47,094 nucleotides of DNA. Source: Russula earlei. Lineage: Eukaryota > Basidiomycota > Agaricomycetes > Russulales > Russulaceae. The notes beneath the pieces were generated by a model. It was not told the DNA's origin, made no database searches, and was given only the letters and a program-made list of their open reading frames with translations. Made by a program: the position numbers and the translations under genes. Location of the stretch: assembly GCA_025769875.1 (NCBI GenBank), contig JAGFNK010000413.1:1-47094 (forward strand), read 5' to 3'. Positions 42,590-47,094 of this stretch are shown here, in pieces (within the stretch, counting starts at the first letter, position 1; each line of letters begins with the position of its first letter).

Positions 42590-43146
42590 AGCCGGCATCG
42601 CTATTTCCATGATATGGGAGCTCCGTCAGCTCAACTGACAGCCCTATGGGTGGCTCTTCGTCGTTCCATTGTAGACAATGGGAGAGCTCCTATGATGTAT
42701 TCGAAGTGTCTTTACGTTGTAGATTGACATGTCGAGTCTGTTCCATCGTGAGCAGTCAGCCTAGTTGTGCCACTTTAGGGACGCTCCCCATAGGGAGGAG
42801 AGTGATTAACCACACTAGACACTATGGGCCTGAGGAGATTGAAAATATGTGCCATAAAACATACTTGCCAGTCATGGTTTCTGCGGATAACATTTACTAT
42901 GTCCATCAAGCGTCCCATTGATATTGAGCAAGGCACCGCAAATTCGAGGTTCTTCGTTGTCGTCAATAATGGCATGGGCCATGGGAGTGGAGTGGTGAGC
43001 TGGTCAAGCAACTTGACGTGATACCGAGCTTCTGGAGGAATCCTCGTTATCCGGGGGAAGAAGCGCCCAGATAAGCGCCAAAATCTCCGAACTCGAACCA
43101 ACGACGGTGAAGAAATGCGGCACGTGTCTTGATGGTGATCGCCCAT
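42590..43146 (-). pseudogene. F-box/LRR paralogue, C-terminal remnant
   Basis: The minus frame 42775-43146 parallels the neighbouring F-box protein: FFPRITRIPPEA, LLDQLTTPLPWPMPLLTTTKNLEF, NHDWQVCFMAHIFNLL. The counterparts are FLARIRTPLLES, LFNQLTFSFPHLLRLINTTENFRF and RHIDWQVSAATQIFSAL. A further stretch near 42600-42670 (ELSHCLQWNDEEPPIGL) matches ELSRSLRTEGEESSLGL in another frame. The F-box part is absent and the frame is broken. It is a tandem duplicate lying 3' of the intact gene. Confidence 0.7.
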
Positions 43147-43333
43147 CCAGGAGTTGCTTCTTAAAATATCATCCTGAGTGTCTCCAATGGACGTGTAGGC
43201 GAAAGAGGTCGGACGAAATCAGTGTGAGAGAAGCAGGCGGAGGGGGAAAGGAACACCCTGATCACCGATGGCGTAATATGGTAATAGGCTCGACTGCCCG
43301 TAGCAAGGCTCGTCACGCACCACAACTCACAGA

Positions 43334-44931
43334 CTAGATGAAGGAGAAGGAGGATGGGGGATGGGGGATGACTGTTACAGGATGGCCTTCGATCTGGCGT
43401 GCGTTGATGAACGAGGCAAATGCCTCGCTCGGGTCCTCGCTCGGGTCGCCATCCTTGTAATAAATGAGCTCCTTCAGCTCGGGTAACAGCCCGAGAGAAG
43501 ATTCTTCGCCCTCTGTTCGTAGGGAGCGAGAGAGCTCCTGGATGAGCCCACCATCCACGTGAAGATCTTTGACGCTGGTAAACGGTGTGAGAAGGTCACG
43601 CCATCCTGTGCGCCTGACATCGTCGTCCCACTCCGATGGTAGATCATGCTCCTCATAGTGGAGTACAAGTCTCTCTACAACAGAGAGTGCTGGCACGAGC
43701 GCACTGAAAATCTGTGTTGCGGCTGAAACCTGCCAGTCGATGTGTCTGCAACCGACTATGATTTGGATGTCACCCTCAGGGCGATCGGCAGTGAGACCAA
43801 CTAGTCCCTGAAAGAAAAAAAGCTGCGCAGAGCTAAACCTAAAATTTTCTGTTGTGTTTATAAGCCGCAAGAGGTGTGGGAAGCTAAAAGTGAGCTGGTT
43901 GAAGAGTCGAATTCGGAGCGATTCTAGGAGAGGCGTCCTGATTCGAGCAAGAAAGCCTTCCAAGTAGGTCCCAATGCCCTCAAAAAAACACAGGCGAAGA
44001 CTGGGAAGGGTAACGAGTGGCCCAACGAGATGCGACGGGTGGCTCTCAATGGCACGGGTAGTGTCCGCAAATTTGAATCCAATCGAAAGACACTCTAACT
44101 GTGGCAAGGATGAAAGACGTGCGACCAAATAACTGGGGGGGAAGTGCGCAGATGGCAGGATATCCTTGAACTCGAGAGCCGTGAGGCCCGTGGCAGTTGA
44201 AAGCAACGGAGATCCCAATGGGAGGGAAACGTACGACAGCAAGAGCACGCGTAGATGTGGTGCCTGAAATGTTGCAGGAAGCATCAGGTTAGTGTTGTCC
44301 CCGGACAGAGGCCAGATAAACAGGCTCTCAAGAACAGGAAATTGTTCGCTTATGGCCAATATGTGCTTCGACAGCTTTGGGGCGGACATCCTCAGGCCAA
44401 TGCGACGCACACGATCACGATGTTGGAGTGCAAGCAGTATAGCCTGTTCATCTTCCGCATTTGGCTCGCAGACCTTGTCCAGAAAATTGAGGATGAGTGG
44501 CAGGGGAGGTGAATGTGCCAACATCTCAGCCACAGGCGTGCCATACGTGCAGACGAGATGGAGACCTAAGCGGACTGGTGATGAAAGGATAAGGTACCGC
44601 CACCGTCGGCAGACCTGTGCGAGCTTGTACCACCAGCGGGCGCTGTCCCAATTGGGCTCCAAAAGGATGTCATTATATGCTGTTGAGATATCCTCTTGAT
44701 AGATGTCAAAAATGATGAGGAGCACATCATCGTCGAGCAAGTGGATTGGTGTGCTTGAACCGGGTCTGTTGTCCAAGTCGGGAACGTTAATACCGGCTGA
44801 TGAAATGATATAGAAGCAGGGAGAGTACCTCTGGACTCTGGATCCACTGGGCGCATGTTGGTAGCGCATTCCAAGGCCAATTCAATGGGTGGGCGGAAGA
44901 CACCAGACTGGTTCGAACTCCGCTTGAGCAT
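43334..44931 (-). CDS. F-box/LRR protein, substrate receptor of SCF ligase
   Basis: The protein has an N-terminal F-box-like region (TPIHLLDDDVLLIIFDIY, then LAQVCRRWRYLILSSP, residues ~50-110), which in this family binds Skp1. About 400 residues of degenerate leucine-rich repeats follow (FPVLESLFIWPL, LPSLRLCFFEG, TPLLESLRIRL, VKDLHVDGG). The motif WWYKLAQVCRRWRYLI then LHLVCTYGTPVAEML is typical of a large Agaricomycete F-box family. Model: exon 44931-44829 (MLKRSSNQSGVFRPP), a 32-nt GT-AG intron, exon 44796-43334; 1,566 nt total, 521 residues. The unspliced alternative starts at 44869. It is intact and has a broken paralogue downstream. Confidence 0.85.
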
Positions 44932-45300
44932 CCGCGCAGGTTTCTACCGCCCAGTATCATCCCCAAGACGTCTTTCGTCTCGCTGCACTCCATCTTGCGC
45001 AGTGCGTTCCAACACTGCTGGTGCAACGCAGAGAGTAGTCACGGTAGCAGGCATGCCTGGCGAAGGCCGGGCAGTTCAGATGGTTTGTCTACTTCCATTG
45101 CCCACGACGTCGTCTATGTCTTCTTGGATTGTGCTGTGAGGCACTGCACGTCAGAGGGAATTAAAGCACGTCCTCTCCGTTTCCTGCCATGCGTTGAACT
45201 ACCGGGGACCGTGAAAATACATCGGTGTGTAGCATGTACCTCCCTCGCCACAGTACTCTCACCCCCCTCCTTCATTGAAAGGGTATGTGGTGGAATGTTC
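44932..45300. other. Gap upstream of F-box gene
   Basis: It probably includes the F-box promoter. No gene is supported. Confidence 0.4.
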
Positions 45301-45419
45301 TATACTCCGTAATGTGACTTACAGAAACGGCAGAAACAGATGAGAGTAGGATGACAGGGAAACCTGCGACGCCTGAACAAGACTGATGCCAAGTCACGGG
45401 GATATAGCGTCATGAGATG

Positions 45420-47094
45420 GAGTTATAATCCATCGCTTATAACCAGAATTCCCTAATCCACGATTGAGTACAAGACCAGCGTTACCGCGTACACAAGTCC
45501 TTGTGTAGAAATTTCGATGATGTGATTGTTCCACAACAAATGAAAGAAATAACGAAATCGCCCGCAGCACGGAGAAGCGAAATGCCGGTTTGACAGGGCA
45601 ATACTTGATAAGACCAGGCAGCTGGCTCGTAGGCGTGCCAAAACTTACCAACACGAACAAGAACTGTAGATACAACACATGTGCGGACAAGTGACACAGT
45701 CTGTACAGACATGTCTAGGAGGATATACGTCAGGAGGCCAGAGGTCACTGTCGGAAGGCTCACGGTTAAAAGAACGAAGTTGCATTAACAACTCTTGACA
45801 TTCCTCCTCACTGAATGGGGGAGGGGAAAGCCGCGGCGACGGTAGCAACCGATCTGACACATCCTTAATGAATGGCAACAACCAAAACAAGCAGGTAACC
45901 GACTGATATAAAACCACGTGAGGACCTCGATGGCTTCGGCAACGGACTCTGGTGGAAGCGGGGCATGAACAGGGTGGGAAAACCATGAACAACCAGTACT
46001 GATATTCCGACTCCATCTCTGCATAATTATCAACAGAACGTTGGCGCATGTAAATCCTTGTGACTTACTATCAATGTCACTGCTCATAAGTTCCCCCAGA
46101 TCTGGTGCTGGTGACTCGAACACTACCATCCGCTTCCCGTGATGTATCCAGGCTTGGGACGGGATAAAAGATGTTGTTGATTTATGCCCATCACGGAGCC
46201 ATAATTCCCACCCCGGTGGAGGTATAGTCTCCATGTTGGGTTCATCAAGGAATCTTGTGATTGCATCTAATCTTTCGACGCCGCGCAAGTCAACATCAGT
46301 GACAATGCGGAGAGTACGGTGTGAGAAGTAGCGGCTGCCATCTGGTAACAAGAATTCCTGCCACTCAACGCTTGCAGATCGAAGTCTTGTAACAGCTCCC
46401 ATATGACCCTGATATTGCGATGTAACGCTTGCACCTGATCGCACAGGCCGTGTCTGTCCATAATTAGGAGTATGTGTATATTCGAGGGAAGTGGTGGATG
46501 TTTGTAGAAGTGGACGCAACTCGCTATCGGTAATGAAGAGGACACCATTCAGAAGGATTTGATTCACGTACTCCATGCCTGTATCATACCCGAAGAATTC
46601 TCCTGATGAATACCTGTTACTTTTCCTTCCGTCAACAGATGCTATTTGAATGGGCCATGAAGTACTTGATCGAATGAGTTAGAATTCATTGAATTTCATT
46701 GGCAGCGGAACAACCTACATGGGAAATCCAAATTCATTAGGGGAGGGGAGGGGGACGTCGATCGACGCTGCATCACAATTACTGGAACTAGCTCCAATTG
46801 AGGTTGCTCTTGTAAGACAGTCACTCCTGGGGTCAAAACACACAAGAAAGTTTCTCTCACTGGTGAATTGGTACGATATGTCGTTCTGCAGAGGAAGCCG
46901 CCCGGGAAGACTGCTCGCACTCAAATGGATTAGCAATTGGACCTTCGACGGCCCTATTGAATGATGTCATGCCCAAGAGCCATCTCCACATAACGACGAA
47001 CACACCCGCTACTAGGAGGGAACGCAACACCACAGTCTTGGCGAGGTTCTACAGGGTTCTGCGGTGGGGTCGTCATACCGGTGCTACTTGGACC
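45420..47094 (-). pseudogene. WW-like, tail-anchored C-terminal module (copy 3), runs off the window
   Basis: Exon pattern as copies 1 and 2: a partial exon entering from beyond 47094 to 47006 (linker GMTTPPQNPVEPRQ...PPSSG), then 46953-46861, 46808-46719 and onward. Landmarks: SNRYSSGEFFGYDTG, WQEFLLPDGSRYFSH, VVTDVDLR-like IVTDVDLR, WELWLRDG, WIHHGKRMVV, MESEYQYW. One extra T near 45983 shifts the frame where copies 1 and 2 read SHPVHALLPP. A deletion removes the VAWRQGR exon start. The last helix survives in another frame (LVYAVTLVLYSIVD). The upstream linker is spliced in frame, so this copy was also fused to an N-terminal partner outside the window. Confidence 0.78.

Noticed and set aside
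1..47094. CRISPR arrays, operons, ribosome-binding sites, rRNA or tRNA genes
   Set aside because: The DNA is fungal nuclear. No spaced direct-repeat array, rRNA sequence or tRNA cloverleaf was recognised by eye. A covariance search for tRNAs was not possible here.

Overview
This is nuclear DNA from a filamentous basidiomycete, most likely an Agaricomycete. The evidence is the many short GT-AG introns (about 40-65 nt), a FunK1-type fungal kinase, Agaricomycete-style F-box/LRR genes, gypsy-like LTRs, and Tc1/mariner and hAT transposons. The order cannot be fixed from the sequence alone. The region is repeat-rich, and many genes are broken by nonsense codons or frameshifts.

Layout. 0-3.7 kb: an LTR-like repeat, a KOW-motif gene tail, and a tandem pair of small coiled-coil genes. 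4.0-5.7 kb: a Tc1/mariner element with 217-bp inverted repeats. 5.9-6.8 kb: a REB1-like Myb gene with a nonsense codon. 7.0-9.9 kb: a 2.9-kb element with ~405-bp inverted repeats, a strongly strand-skewed interior and a nested LTR. 9.9-13.6 kb: a broken F-box/LRR gene and a broken FunK1 kinase. 14.6-15.3 kb: a solo LTR. 16.0-16.4 kb: an intact gene for a small secreted protein.

The core, 17.2-33.6 kb plus 45.4-47.1 kb, is a head-to-tail minus-strand array of chimeric genes. Their upstream exons derive from translation and mRNA-decay factors. One unit (27.07 to 22.55 kb) begins with an eIF4G-like N-terminal half that keeps the eIF4E-binding motif YDRDFLL but ends before any MIF4G/HEAT domain. 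Another (33.62 to 29.64 kb) begins with a NOT3/NOT5-like N-terminal domain, then two ataxin-2/Pbp1 SM-ATX domains and an LsmAD-like segment. Both continue through a shared linker into the same C-terminal module: a WW-like fold, conserved short exons and a final hydrophobic helix that looks like a tail anchor. A third copy of the C-terminal module lies at the right edge, and its N-terminal partner is outside the window. A truncated eIF4G-like copy lies at 18.5-17.2 kb. In the eIF4G unit a phase-2 intron joins the factor-derived exons in frame to the C-terminal module. The third copy keeps this intron. In the NOT3/ataxin-2 copy its acceptor appears lost. If expressed, such proteins could tether or sequester eIF4E, CCR4-NOT or Pbp1 partners at a membrane; that function is inference.

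Two hAT elements interrupt the array. The duplicated spacer even supplies the empty site for one insertion. Right of the array are an ankyrin remnant, a SAP-like coiled-coil pseudogene, a 1.8-kb inverted-repeat element with an LTR in its centre, a multi-exon gene with 56-57-residue basic repeats, an acidic coiled-coil gene, and an F-box gene with a broken paralogue. No rRNA or tRNA gene was recognised.
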